From positions 1-32,575 of the forward strand of contig NZ_JAQGNT010000101.1 in assembly GCF_028291725.1 (NCBI RefSeq): a stretch of 32,575 nucleotides of DNA, in the 5' to 3' direction. How positions within the stretch are numbered: position 1 is the stretch's first letter; each line of letters begins with the position of its first letter. Shown piece after piece: positions 17,369-26,144 of this stretch. Under the pieces are notes generated by a model. That model was not told the DNA's origin. It saw only the letters and a program-made list of their open reading frames with translations, and made no database searches. Made by a program: the position numbers and the translations under genes. The stretch is from Hydrocarboniphaga sp. GTDB lineage: Bacteria > Pseudomonadota > Gammaproteobacteria > Nevskiales > Nevskiaceae.

Positions 17369-19219
17369 ATGAACGCCGCGCACCCCGTGTCACGCCACCG
17401 CCTCGAAGGTTCCAAGCTGTCGGGTGCGGACATCGTCGTACAGGTGCTGGCCGACGAGGGCGTGGACGTGATTTTCGGCTACTCCGGCGGCGCCATCCTG
17501 CCGACCTACGACGCGGTGTTCCGCTACAACCAGACCCATCGCTCCACAGAGGGCGTCGAGCCGATGCCGCTGATCGTGCCGGCCAACGAGCAGGCTGCCG
17601 GCTTCATGGCCTCCGGCTATGCGCGTGCCTCCGGCAAGGTCGGCGTCGCGCTGGTGACCTCGGGACCGGGTGCGACCAATACGGTCACGCCGGTGCGCGA
17701 CTGCATGGCCGACTCGATCCCGATCGTCGTCATCTGCGGCCAGGTGCCGACCGCGGCGATCGGCTCGGACGGCTTCCAGGAGGCGCCGATCGCGTCGATC
17801 ATGGGCTCCTGCGCCAAGCATGTGTTCCTGGTCACCGACCCGGCCAAGCTCGAGGCCACCTTGCGCACCGCGTTCGAGATCGCGCGCAGCGGCCGCCCCG
17901 GGCCGGTCGTGGTCGATATCCCCAAGGACGTGCAGAACTGGAGCGGCACGTTTATCGGTGAAGGTACGCTGCCGCTGCCCGGCTTCCGCGCGCGTCTGCG
18001 CGAGGTCTACGGCAACAAGCTGAACGCCACTGACGCGCTGCGCTTCTGCGAGTTGCTTTCGAAGTCGAAAAAGCCGCTGATCTATGCCGGCGGCGGTGTC
18101 ATCAACGGCGAGGCGTCCGCGACGCTGCGCAGGTTCGCCGACGAGTTCGGCATTCCGGTGACCACCACGCTGATGGGCATCGGCGTGGTCGATACGGCAG
18201 CAAAGCTGTCGCTGCAGATGCTCGGCATGCACGGCACCGCCTACGCCAACTACGCGACCGACGACTGCGACTTCCTGATCGCGGTCGGCGCGCGCTTCGA
18301 CGACCGCGTCGCCGGCGTGCCCGGCAAGTTCGCGCCGAACGCTGTCGCGATCGCGCATCTCGATGTCGACCCGAGCGAGATCGGCAAGGTCAAGCGCGTC
18401 GACTGGCATCACGTCGGCGAGCTCAACGACGCGTTGACGACGCTGCTCGGAACCGCCAAAAGCGCGGGAATCCTGCACGAAAATGCTGCCTGGACGCAGT
18501 GGCGCACGCACATCGCCGATCTGAAAAAGACCTACGCGATGAACTACGAGCGCGAGACGGCCGCGATCCAGCCGCACGCGGTGATCGAGGAGATCAACAA
18601 GATCACCAAGGGCACCGCGGTGGTCGCCACCGGCGTCGGCCAGCACCAGATGTGGGCCGCGCAGTATTTCGACTTCGCCGAGCCGCGGCTGTGGCTGACC
18701 TCGGGTTCGATGGGCACGATGGGCTTCGGCCTGCCGGCTGCGATCGGCGCGGCCTTCGCGCGCCGCGATCGCGTGGTCATCGACATCGATGGCGATGCTT
18801 CGATCCGGATGAACTTCGGCGAGCTGGAAACCGTGACCACCTACAACCTGCCGGTCAAGGTCGTGGTGCTGAACAACTTCGGCGACGGCATGGTCAAGCA
18901 GTGGCAGCGCTTGTTTTTTGAGAGCCGCTACGCCGGCTCCGACAAGGGCCTGCACCGCAAGGACTTCATCAAGGCTGCCGAAGCCGACGGCTTCGCGTTC
19001 GCGCGCCGCGTCAAGCGCAAGCAAGACCTGGCCGAAGCGGTGCGCGCCTTCATCGAGTTCGATGGCCCGGCGTTCCTGGAAGTCGAGATCGACCAGATGG
19101 CCAGCGTGTATCCGATGGTCGGCCCCGGCATGAGCTACCAGCAGATGATCACCGGCGACTGGATCCCGTCGCGCAAGGCACCGGAAGCCGGCAACGGCGA
19201 CAAGGCCGATCTGTTCTAG
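17369..19219 (+). CDS. ilvB: Acetolactate synthase large (catalytic) subunit
   Basis: This ThDP-dependent enzyme joins two pyruvates, or pyruvate and 2-oxobutyrate, in branched-chain amino-acid synthesis. The 616-aa product has the three domains of the family. The N-terminal pyrimidine-binding domain has the catalytic Glu at residue 74 (PANEQAAGFMASGYARASG). A central FAD-binding domain follows. The C-terminal domain has the ThDP/Mg motif DGDASIRMN (474-482) through LNN (503). GPGATN and SIPIVVICGQVP are further signatures. The ATG at 17369 gives a normal N terminus; no strong Shine-Dalgarno is visible before it. The regulatory subunit is on the other strand, with the two genes diverging from a shared 138-nt region. 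The symbol ilvB is used for the large subunit in general; ilvG or ilvI would be equally valid names. Confidence 0.95.
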   Translation: MNAAHPVSRHRLEGSKLSGADIVVQVLADEGVDVIFGYSGGAILPTYDAVFRYNQTHRSTEGVEPMPLIVPANEQAAGFMASGYARASGKVGVALVTSGPGATNTVTPVRDCMADSIPIVVICGQVPTAAIGSDGFQEAPIASIMGSCAKHVFLVTDPAKLEATLRTAFEIARSGRPGPVVVDIPKDVQNWSGTFIGEGTLPLPGFRARLREVYGNKLNATDALRFCELLSKSKKPLIYAGGGVINGEASATLRRFADEFGIPVTTTLMGIGVVDTAAKLSLQMLGMHGTAYANYATDDCDFLIAVGARFDDRVAGVPGKFAPNAVAIAHLDVDPSEIGKVKRVDWHHVGELNDALTTLLGTAKSAGILHENAAWTQWRTHIADLKKTYAMNYERETAAIQPHAVIEEINKITKGTAVVATGVGQHQMWAAQYFDFAEPRLWLTSGSMGTMGFGLPAAIGAAFARRDRVVIDIDGDASIRMNFGELETVTTYNLPVKVVVLNNFGDGMVKQWQRLFFESRYAGSDKGLHRKDFIKAAEADGFAFARRVKRKQDLAEAVRAFIEFDGPAFLEVEIDQMASVYPMVGPGMSYQQMITGDWIPSRKAPEAGNGDKADLF

Positions 19220-19246
19220 CGCCGGCAGATCAGCGTAGGTTTCAGT

Positions 19247-19322
19247 GTAGGTTGGGGTGAGCTTGCGAACCCCAACATTCGTCCGCGCTGATGTTGGGGT
19301 TCGCAAGCTCACCCCAACCTAC
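19247..19322. repeat. GTAGG-type imperfect palindrome, 76 bp
   Basis: It has the same outer arms as the element at 11288-11364 (GTAGGTTGGGGTGAGC and its complement) and the same inner pair (GCGAACCCCAACATT / ATGTTGGGGTTCGC), with a different centre. A short extra fragment, GTAGGTTT, lies just before it at 19235. It sits after the ilvB stop and before the enoyl-CoA hydratase-family gene. Confidence 0.8.
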
Positions 19323-19323
19323 G

Positions 19324-19347
19324 CCTTCCCCCGCCTGCGGGGGAAGG
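19324..19347. repeat. Perfect 11-bp hairpin
   Basis: The arms CCTTCCCCCGC and GCGGGGGAAGG face each other around CT. It directly follows the GTAGG palindrome. Together they could end the ilvB transcript, although no T-tract follows. It resembles the hairpin at 15492-15517 in design. Confidence 0.6.
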
Positions 19348-19402
19348 GAATGCCGTGTTCGGGTCTGTAGAATGTGCTGATCCACTATCGAGGAGCAGCC
19401 CG

Positions 19403-20179
19403 ATGAGCGAGCAGCACATCGTCACCGAAATCCAGGACGCGGTGATGACGATCCGCCTCAACCGCGCGGACAAGAAGAACGCGCTCACCAGCGCGATGTA
19501 CGAAGGCCTCACCGCCGGCTTCAAGGCAGCGGCCGCCGACCCAGCGGTGCGCGTGGTGCTGCTTACCGGTAGCGGCGATGCTTTCTCCAGCGGCAACGAT
19601 CTAGCCGACTTCCTGAAGAACACGCCGACCGACGCCGCCAACAGCCCGGTGATGCTGTTCATGGCGGCGATGTCGCAGTTCCCGAAGCCCATCGTCGCCG
19701 CGGTCAACGGCCTGGCGATCGGGGTCGGTGTCACCATGCTGCTGCACTGCGACCTGGTCTATGCCTCGGCGAAAGCGCGCTTCCAGATGCCGTTCACGAA
19801 CATCGGCATCTGCCCTGAGTTCGGCTCGACCTTGTTATTGCCGGCGATGATGGGTCACCAGCGCGCTGCCGAACTGACCATGCTCGGCGAAGCTTTCGAC
19901 GCCGAGAAGGCGAAAGAAGCCGGTATCGTCAATGCGCTCGTATCCGAGGCCGAATTGAAGACGTTCGCGAGGGATCAGGCGCTGAAGCTGGCTAGCCAGC
20001 CACCCAACGCGCTGCGCACGACCAAGGCGCTGCTGAAGCGCTGGCCGCAGGCCGCATTGATCGAGGCGATCCGCGTCGAAGCCGAGCACTTCATGCCGAT
20101 GCTGAAAATGCCGGAAGCGCTGGAGGCCATGGGCGCCTTCATGCAGAAGCGCAAGCCGGACTTCTCCCAGTTCAGCTGA
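19403..20179 (+). CDS. Enoyl-CoA hydratase/isomerase family protein, isomerase-like active site
   Basis: A 258-aa crotonase-fold protein. The start at 19403 has an excellent AGGAG 7 nt upstream. The oxyanion-hole segments are present: SSGNDLADF (63-71) and VNGLAIGVG (101-109). Hydratases carry two catalytic Glu. The first would fall in GGGxEL, but here that stretch is GVGVTML, so this Glu is absent. The second is kept as E139 in GICPEFGS. One Glu in a PE context is the pattern of delta3,delta2-enoyl-CoA isomerases (ECI type), which allow oxidation of unsaturated fatty acids. The call as isomerase is therefore more likely than hydratase, but substrate cannot be read from sequence. It ends 13 nt before the flippase-like gene; whether they share a transcript is unclear. 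Confidence 0.85.
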   Translation: MSEQHIVTEIQDAVMTIRLNRADKKNALTSAMYEGLTAGFKAAAADPAVRVVLLTGSGDAFSSGNDLADFLKNTPTDAANSPVMLFMAAMSQFPKPIVAAVNGLAIGVGVTMLLHCDLVYASAKARFQMPFTNIGICPEFGSTLLLPAMMGHQRAAELTMLGEAFDAEKAKEAGIVNALVSEAELKTFARDQALKLASQPPNALRTTKALLKRWPQAALIEAIRVEAEHFMPMLKMPEALEAMGAFMQKRKPDFSQFS

Positions 20180-20192
20180 GCCGGATTCCGGC

Positions 20193-21149
20193 ATGATTCC
20201 CGGCATGCGCCGGCAGCGCGTACTGCGCGGTCTGCTGGCGCTGCTGCCGGCCGCGCTGCTGGCGGCGGCGCTGTATTACACCGGCGCGCTGGGCTCGCTG
20301 CATCAGGTCGTGCTGCGCGTCGCGCCCGGCATCTGGCTGCTGGCGCTGGCCGGGCAGATGCTCAGCTATTCGGCGCGCGCAGTGCGCCTGATGACCAGCG
20401 AACGCGGCCGGTATCGGGATCGTTTCTGGACCTGCCTGCGCCTGATTCTGGTCAACAACGCGCTGAACCTGGCGCTGCCGCTGCGTACCGGGGAGGCGAG
20501 TTTCCCGCTGCTGCTGCGACGCTGGTTCGGTGTCGATCTGGCCCAGGCCAGCGGCACGCTGATCTGGATGCGGCTGCTCGATCTGCAGGTGCTGGCACTG
20601 GCCGCTCTGATCAGCGTCCAGGCCCTGCACGCGGTGCCGGGTGGCGCGGCCTGGCGGGCCGCGATGCTGGCGCTGTGCGCCGCACCGGTGCTGCTGTGGG
20701 CCGCCCAGGCACCGCTGCTGAGAAACCTGGGCGACGGGCGCATCGCCGGCATCGCGCGGCGCGTGCTCGCCGGCATGCCGTCGCGGCTGCCGACCTTGCT
20801 GCAGGCCTGGCTATGGACACTGGCGAGCTGGGGCGTGAAGCTCGCGGTGCTCGGCCAGTTGCTGGCAGCACTGATCCACACCAGCGCACCGGTCGGCGTC
20901 CTCGGCGCGATCGGCGCCGATCTGAGCACGGTGCTGCCACTGCATGCTCCCGGCGGCTTCGGCAGCTTCGAAGCGGCGCTGATCGCTTTCGTCGGCGCCT
21001 ACGTCAAGCCCGGCACCGAGCTGCTCGCGGCGGCGCTCGCCTTCCACCTGTTCGTGCTCGGCTTCGCGCTGCTCGCCGGGATCGCCGCCTGGCTGTCGCC
21101 CGGCATGCCCAGGCCGATCGCCACGACCGAAAAGGGATTGCCATCTTGA
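20193..21149 (+). CDS. Flippase-like membrane protein (LPG synthase TM / UPF0104 family)
   Basis: A 318-aa multi-span protein. Family motifs are visible: LNLALPLRTGEASFPLLLRR (about 91-110) followed by TLIWMRLLDL (122-131), matching the PxRxGE and R..D segments of the lysylphosphatidylglycerol-synthase transmembrane family. Near the C terminus, LPLHAPGGFGSFEAAL matches the family's PGGxGxxE segment. Such proteins are thought to move lipid-linked substrates across the inner membrane. Together with the polyprenyl-phosphate glycosyltransferase and ArnT-like enzyme downstream, it could flip the lipid-linked sugar. ATG 20193 has a weak GGAT about 8 nt upstream; an in-frame ATG at 20205 is also possible. 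Confidence 0.8.
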   Translation: MIPGMRRQRVLRGLLALLPAALLAAALYYTGALGSLHQVVLRVAPGIWLLALAGQMLSYSARAVRLMTSERGRYRDRFWTCLRLILVNNALNLALPLRTGEASFPLLLRRWFGVDLAQASGTLIWMRLLDLQVLALAALISVQALHAVPGGAAWRAAMLALCAAPVLLWAAQAPLLRNLGDGRIAGIARRVLAGMPSRLPTLLQAWLWTLASWGVKLAVLGQLLAALIHTSAPVGVLGAIGADLSTVLPLHAPGGFGSFEAALIAFVGAYVKPGTELLAAALAFHLFVLGFALLAGIAAWLSPGMPRPIATTEKGLPS

Positions 21150-21208
21150 ACGTTTAGGCTGGTGAATTGACACAGCAACTCTCCATGAACCGAGAGCCCG
21201 ACCCACCC

Positions 21209-21293
21209 GTAGGCTGGGTTGCAGCGGAGCGGAAACCCAGCGCTGGATTCAGGCCGCCGTGCTGGGATTGCGCTTCGCTCCATCCCAGCCTAC
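21209..21293. repeat. GTAGG-type imperfect palindrome, variant, 85 bp
   Basis: It begins GTAGGCTGGGTTGCAGCGG and ends with CATCCCAGCCTAC. It is a diverged subtype of the other GTAGG elements here: the outer GTAGG/CCTAC ends are kept while the arms differ (GGCTGGG instead of GGTTGGGG). It lies in the 194-nt gap between the flippase-like gene and the GT2 gene. Confidence 0.7.
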
Positions 21294-21343
21294 GCAGGGG
21301 TTCAGGGTCCGTGAGCAGGTCTGCAAGGAACACGAAACTTTCC

Positions 21344-22375
21344 ATGAACCCGACCCGCCCCAGCCTCTCCCTGGTCGTGCCGCTGCACGACGAACAGGAC
21401 AACATCGAGCCTCTGCTCGATCGCATCGAAGCAGCCCTGGCCGCCTACGCCGGCAACTGGGAGTTGATCTGCGTCGACGACGGCAGCCGCGACGCCACCT
21501 GGTCCCGGCTGAGCGCCGCAGCGACCGCGCACGGCGCGCATGTGCGGCCGCTGCGCCTGCCGCGCAATTTCGGCCAGACCAGCGCAATGCAGGCCGGTAT
21601 CGACCGCGCCCGCGGCAAGCTGATCGCGACGCTGGACGGCGACCTGCAGAACGACCCGGCCGACATTCCAATGATGGTCGACGAACTGCAGCAGCGCGAT
21701 CTGGACCTGCTCTGCGGCCTGCGCGAACACCGCCGCGACCACTGGCTGACGCGGCGCCTGCCATCGGTGATCGCAAACCGGCTGATCGCCCGCGTCACCG
21801 GCGTGCGCCTGCACGACTACGGCTGCAGCCTGAAGCTGTTCCGCACCGACGTGATCCGCCAGGTCCGGCTGTATGGCGAGATGCACCGGCTGATTCCGGT
21901 GTGGGTGGCGATGGTCACCGCGCCGAGCCGGATCGGCGAAGTCGTCGTCCGCCATCACCCGCGCCTGCATGGCGAATCCAAGTACGGCCTGTCGCGCACG
22001 TTCCGCGTGCTGCTGGATTTGCTGACGGTGTTTTTCTTCCTGAAGTACCAGTCCCGGCCCGGACATTTCTTCGGCGCGATCGGCTTGAGCCTCGGCGCTG
22101 CCGGCAGCGCGATCCTGGCGTATCTGGGAGCGCTGAAGTTCGTGTTCGGCGCCGACATCGGCGGCCGTCCGCTGCTGCTGGTCGGCATCGTGCTGGTGAT
22201 TTTCGCGATGCAGTTCATCACCACCGGCGTGCTCGCCGAAATGATCAGCCGGATCTTTCACCAGAGCCGCCGCGTGCACGCCGTGGAAAGCACGCGCGCC
22301 GATACTCCAGACCCGCAGGCGGCCTGGCGGCGGCCGTCGTCCGATCTGAACTCGCCGGATCACCGCGATGACTGA
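21344..22375 (+). CDS. GT2 polyprenyl-phosphate glycosyltransferase (GtrB/ArnC/DPM1-like)
   Basis: A 343-aa membrane enzyme expected to move a sugar from a nucleotide donor to undecaprenyl phosphate on the cytoplasmic face. The GT-A domain begins at SLSLVVPLHDEQDNI. Donor and metal motifs are DDGS (45-48) and DGDLQNDP (98-105). NFGQTSAMQAG and LHDYGCSLKLFR are typical of the dolichol-phosphate-mannose-synthase subgroup. Two transmembrane helices lie at about 243-268 and 276-300. The frame is open upstream through a repeat element, but the family start and AAGGAA (13 nt upstream, rather far) point to ATG 21344. It overlaps the next gene by 8 nt (ATGACTGA), so it is coupled to the GT-C enzyme that would use its lipid-linked sugar. 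Which sugar is not readable from sequence. Confidence 0.9.
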   Translation: MNPTRPSLSLVVPLHDEQDNIEPLLDRIEAALAAYAGNWELICVDDGSRDATWSRLSAAATAHGAHVRPLRLPRNFGQTSAMQAGIDRARGKLIATLDGDLQNDPADIPMMVDELQQRDLDLLCGLREHRRDHWLTRRLPSVIANRLIARVTGVRLHDYGCSLKLFRTDVIRQVRLYGEMHRLIPVWVAMVTAPSRIGEVVVRHHPRLHGESKYGLSRTFRVLLDLLTVFFFLKYQSRPGHFFGAIGLSLGAAGSAILAYLGALKFVFGADIGGRPLLLVGIVLVIFAMQFITTGVLAEMISRIFHQSRRVHAVESTRADTPDPQAAWRRPSSDLNSPDHRDD

Positions 22376-23978
22376 TTCAGCAAAATCCGGATCGGCGGCG
22401 CCGGATCGCGACGCCTGGCTGATCGGCCTGCTGGCGCTGCTGCTGTTCGCCTGGCGGGCGGCGAGCCTGCCGCTGTTCGATCTCGACGAGGGCGCCTTCA
22501 GCGAAGCCACGCGCGAGATGCTCGAGCGCGGCGACTGGCTGATGACCTATCTCAACGGCGAGCCGCGCTATGACAAGCCGATCCTGATCTACTGGCTGCA
22601 AGCGGTGTGCGTGATGCTGACGGGCCAGAGCGAACTGGCATTCCGCCTGCCGTCGATCCTGAGCGCGACCGCGTGGGTGGTGCTGGTGCACGGTTTCGTG
22701 CGCGAACGCGCCGCGCGTGTAGCCGCGATTTTCTGTGCCGCGTGCGCCGCGCTGTCGCTGATGGTCGGTGTGATCGGCCACGCGGCCACTGCCGATGCGC
22801 TGCTGAACCTGTGCATCGCCGGCGCCCTGCTCGACATATTCCGCTGGTTCGAGCAGCCACGCCGCGGCATGCTGCTGCGCGTGTTCGTGTGGCTGGCGCT
22901 CGGCACGCTGACCAAGGGCCCGGTGGCGGTCGCGATCCCGCTGGCCGCCAGCCTGCTGCAGGCGCTGTGGCAGAACCGTTTCCGCGACTGGCTGCGCGCG
23001 GCATTCGACCCGCTGGGCCTGAGCATCTACGCCGTCATCGTGCTGCCCTGGGCGGTGGTGCTGAGTCTGCGCGACGGCGGCGACTTCATGCGCCACTTCC
23101 TGTTCGATCACAACGTCGGCCGTTATACCCAGACCCTGCAGCACCACGGCGGTGAGCTCTGGTACTACCTGGTGTGGCTGCCACTGATCCTGCTGCCTTT
23201 CAGCGGCCTGATTCCTGCGGCGCTGGCCCAGGCATGGCACGGCCGCCGCGATCCGCTGAACTCGTTCCTGCTGATCTGGTTCGCGCTGGTGTTCCTGCTG
23301 TTCTCCACGTCGTCAACGCAGTTGCCGCACTACGTGCTGTACGGCTGCACGCCGCTGTTCGTGATGTTCGGCCTGCGTTTCGAACGCCCGGCCAGCGCGC
23401 CGGCGGCACTGCTGCCGGGCCTGCTGCTGATCGCGGTGCTCGCCGCGCTGCCCTGGCTGCTTCCGCTGGTCAAGACACCAGCGCACCGCGCTTTCGAGGC
23501 GGGCATTCTCGAACTCGCGCGAGAGCGGATCGGCCTGCGCTATATCGTGATCAGCCTCACCGGGCTGGCGGCCGGCCTTGTCTTCGCGCTGCTGCGACGG
23601 CCGTTGTGGCAGCGCCTGATCGGCGTCGGGCTGGCGCAGGCCGCCGTGATCTGGGGCGCCTTCGCGCCACTGCTGGCCGCGGCGCAGCAGGAACCGGTAC
23701 GCCAGGCCGCGCTGCTCGCGCGGCAGCTGGATCTGCCCGCGGTTGCATTCCGTACCGATCTGCCGAGCTTCAGCGTCTATCGGCAGGCGGTCACGCCGAA
23801 TCGCGCGCCGCTGCCGGGCGAGCTGGTGCTGGTACGCCGCGACCGCATCGACGCGCTGCGCGGCAGCCTGCCGGGCGTCGAGTTGCAGACGCTGCAGGTC
23901 AGCGGCGGCATCGCCTTGCTGCTGCATCCGCCAGCGCGCGAGGAGCCACATTCCCCGTCACCGCAAAGTAACGAGTAG
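22368..23978 (+). CDS. ArnT-like GT-C glycosyltransferase (PMT_2 family)
   Basis: A 536-aa integral membrane enzyme with a long hydrophobic N-terminal two thirds, consistent with a dozen or so helices. The periplasmic catalytic loop of the family is clear: DLDEGAFSEATREML (38-52, with D40 and E41 in the catalytic position), GDW, then YDKPILIYWLQA (68-79), as in ArnT. ArnT-type enzymes transfer a sugar from undecaprenyl phosphate to lipid A or another acceptor outside the inner membrane, often changing surface charge and polymyxin resistance. This protein shares only the family motifs, so the sugar and acceptor are unknown; no aminoarabinose synthesis genes are in this window. The start overlaps the GT2 gene by 8 nt. 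Confidence 0.88.
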   Translation: MTDSAKSGSAAPDRDAWLIGLLALLLFAWRAASLPLFDLDEGAFSEATREMLERGDWLMTYLNGEPRYDKPILIYWLQAVCVMLTGQSELAFRLPSILSATAWVVLVHGFVRERAARVAAIFCAACAALSLMVGVIGHAATADALLNLCIAGALLDIFRWFEQPRRGMLLRVFVWLALGTLTKGPVAVAIPLAASLLQALWQNRFRDWLRAAFDPLGLSIYAVIVLPWAVVLSLRDGGDFMRHFLFDHNVGRYTQTLQHHGGELWYYLVWLPLILLPFSGLIPAALAQAWHGRRDPLNSFLLIWFALVFLLFSTSSTQLPHYVLYGCTPLFVMFGLRFERPASAPAALLPGLLLIAVLAALPWLLPLVKTPAHRAFEAGILELARERIGLRYIVISLTGLAAGLVFALLRRPLWQRLIGVGLAQAAVIWGAFAPLLAAAQQEPVRQAALLARQLDLPAVAFRTDLPSFSVYRQAVTPNRAPLPGELVLVRRDRIDALRGSLPGVELQTLQVSGGIALLLHPPAREEPHSPSPQSNE

Positions 23979-24027
23979 TTCACGCGGCCCGCTTACATTT
24001 GCCCGACCGCCCCTGCGATGAACCACC

Positions 24028-24753
24028 GTGACGAACGAGATCCAAAAACCGCTGTCGCTGAACCGTCACGATGCGAACTGGGTGACCACCGCCGCGCCAC
24101 GCAGCACCGGCACATGGCAGCGCCTGTGCCTGTGGATCGACATGCTGTGCAGGGACCACGGCCTGGTGCGCTGTTTCTTCAACACGCTGTCGCCGGTCGC
24201 CCCCGGGGTCTATCGATCGAGCCACCCTCTGCCGTATCAGTTGCGCCGCGCGGCGAGTCGCGGCATCCGCACCGTCGTCAACCTGCGCGGGACTCCGCAC
24301 AACGAAGGCAGCTACCAGCTGGAGCAGGAAGCCTGCGAGCGTTACGGCCTGCGCCTGGTGCAATTCAAGCTGCGCTCGCGCGATGTACCGCATGCCCACG
24401 AGGTAGACGCCTTCGCCCGGCTGCTGCAGACGCTGGAATATCCGGTGCTGCTGCATTGCAAATCCGGTGCCGACCGCGTCGGTCTCGCCTGCGCGCTGCT
24501 GCTGATGTTGCGCGACCGGCAATCACCCGAGCTTGCACAAAGCCAGCTCAGCCTGCGTTACGGGCATATCCGCCAGGCCAAGACCGGCATCCTCGACTTC
24601 TTCCTGAAGCGCTACGCCGAGCACCACGTCCACCACGGCACCGGCCTGCTCGAATGGATGCAGAAACACTACGAGCCCGCGACGATGCGCTCGGAGTTCC
24701 GCTCGCAATGGTGGGCCAGCTTCATCACCGACCGCATCCTGCGGCGCGAGTAG
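24028..24753 (+). CDS. PTP/dual-specificity-type phosphatase
   Basis: A 241-aa cytoplasmic protein with the Cys-phosphatase P-loop HCKSGADRVG: His143, nucleophile Cys144, Arg150, fitting HCx5R. A plausible general acid is Asp119 (LRSRDVP). GVYRSSHPLPYQL and GIRTVVNLRG are the standard N-terminal segments of this DSP-like subgroup. GTG 24028 is the first possible start after an in-frame TGA at 24019-24021; no strong Shine-Dalgarno is seen. It follows the ArnT-like gene by 49 nt on the same strand, so it may belong to the same unit. There it could dephosphorylate a lipid-linked intermediate or an envelope protein; that is inference. Its stop is 13 nt from the convergent acyl-CoA dehydrogenase gene. 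Confidence 0.8.
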   Translation: MTNEIQKPLSLNRHDANWVTTAAPRSTGTWQRLCLWIDMLCRDHGLVRCFFNTLSPVAPGVYRSSHPLPYQLRRAASRGIRTVVNLRGTPHNEGSYQLEQEACERYGLRLVQFKLRSRDVPHAHEVDAFARLLQTLEYPVLLHCKSGADRVGLACALLLMLRDRQSPELAQSQLSLRYGHIRQAKTGILDFFLKRYAEHHVHHGTGLLEWMQKHYEPATMRSEFRSQWWASFITDRILRRE

Positions 24754-24766
24754 CGGGCGAAAGCGC

Positions 24767-25936
24767 TCATTCGGCCGGCTTTTTCCTGCTGCCCGGCAGG
24801 ATGCCCATCTGCTTGCAGATGATGCCGAGCATGACTTCGTCGGCGCCGCCGCCGATCGAGATCAGCCGCGAATCGCGGTACGAGCGGGCGACGCTGCTTT
24901 CCCACATGTAACCCTGGCCGCCCCAGAACTGCAGGCAGCCATCGCTGACTTCGCGGCTGACGCGGCCGGCCTTGAGCTTGGCCATGCTCGCGAGCATCGA
25001 GGCGTCGCGGCCGGCGACGTAGTCCTCGGTCGCCTGCCAGACCAGCGCTTTGAGGCATTCGACTTCGGTACTCAGTTCAGCCAGACGAAAATGCACGTAT
25101 TGGTTGTCGACGATGGACCCGCCAAAAGCCTGGCGCTGGCGTGTGTAATCGATCGTCTCGGCAATCAGATTGAACAGCCCGTCGACGACGCTGGCGGCGC
25201 CGAACAGACGCTCTTCCTGGAACTGCATCATCTGGTATGCGAAGCCCATGCCCTCGCTGCCAATCAGGTTGCGCTGTGGCACGCGTACCTCGTCGAGAAA
25301 AATCATCGCGGTGTCGGAGGCGCGCATGCCGAGCTTGTCGAGCCGGGTCTTGCGATCCACGCCCCGCGCGTCCAGCGGCACCACGATCAGCGACTTGTTC
25401 TGATGCGCCTTGCCCTCGCCGGTGTTGACCAGCATGCAGGCCCAGTCGGACTGGCAGCCGTTGGTGATCCACATCTTCGAGCCGTTGATGACGTAGTCGC
25501 CGCCGTCCTTGCGCGCTGTGGTCTTGATGCTGGCGACATCCGAACCGGCGCCGGCCTCGCTGACCGCGATCGAACAGACGCGCTCGCCGGCGATCGTCGG
25601 CGCCAGATATTCGCGGCGCAGTTCGTCGGAGCCGAAGCGCGCCAGCGCCGGCGTCGCCATGCTGGTCTGCACACCGATCGCCATCGGCAGGCTGCCGTCA
25701 ACGCAATGGCCGAGCGCCTGCGCGAACACCACCTCGTAGGAGTAATCCAGGCCGAGTCCGCCGTAGGCTTCGGGCCGGGTGATGCCGAGCAAACCCAGCC
25801 TGGCCATCTTGGCGAAGACCTCGTGCGCCGGGAAAATGCCGGCGCGCTCCCATTCGGGAATCTGCGGATTCAGCTCCTGCTCGACGAATTTCCGCGTCGT
25901 GTCGTACAGCGCCTGGTGCTCGGCAGTCAGCAGCAC
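24767..25936 (-). CDS. Acyl-CoA dehydrogenase
   Basis: A 389-aa FAD enzyme that makes the 2,3-double bond of an acyl-CoA in fatty-acid or related oxidation. The FAD/substrate signature CSIAVSEAGAGSDVASIKT is at about 118-136, and KMWITNG follows. The catalytic base is Glu346 in GYMWESSVARSYRDSRL, the position used by medium- and short-chain enzymes. The C-terminal helical domain has the FAD-contacting FGGS/QFWGGQGY segments. The start is a GTG: an in-frame TGA lies 15 nt upstream and GAGG is well placed about 10 nt before the GTG, so 25936 is close to forced. Chain length preference cannot be read. No electron-transfer flavoprotein gene is nearby. Confidence 0.93.
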   Translation of the reverse strand: MLLTAEHQALYDTTRKFVEQELNPQIPEWERAGIFPAHEVFAKMARLGLLGITRPEAYGGLGLDYSYEVVFAQALGHCVDGSLPMAIGVQTSMATPALARFGSDELRREYLAPTIAGERVCSIAVSEAGAGSDVASIKTTARKDGGDYVINGSKMWITNGCQSDWACMLVNTGEGKAHQNKSLIVVPLDARGVDRKTRLDKLGMRASDTAMIFLDEVRVPQRNLIGSEGMGFAYQMMQFQEERLFGAASVVDGLFNLIAETIDYTRQRQAFGGSIVDNQYVHFRLAELSTEVECLKALVWQATEDYVAGRDASMLASMAKLKAGRVSREVSDGCLQFWGGQGYMWESSVARSYRDSRLISIGGGADEVMLGIICKQMGILPGSRKKPAE

Positions 25937-26144
25937 GAAGGCACCTCGTCAACGGCGATTGCGGTGATCGGCACGGCGCAGTGCCGCCAGCGCGCATCTA
26001 GGTTTCGCATCTGCCGGTTCTCCTGATATCGGCTCAGGCTCTATGGCCCGGCTCGTCCCGCGAATACGACGTTCCGCATACTTTGCGAGAGCGGACGTTC
26101 CGTCAATATTGAACTGCCTCGCGCGGCATGGCTGCCATTCACGC

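Noticed and set aside
17390-19312. A 640-codon minus-strand open frame opposite ilvB
   Set aside because: It is a shadow of a highly conserved enzyme gene in GC-rich DNA; the product has low-complexity His/Asp/Arg composition and no motifs.
21167-21343. A longer N terminus for the GT2 enzyme
   Set aside because: The extension is translated from a GTAGG palindromic repeat and precedes the standard GT2 start.
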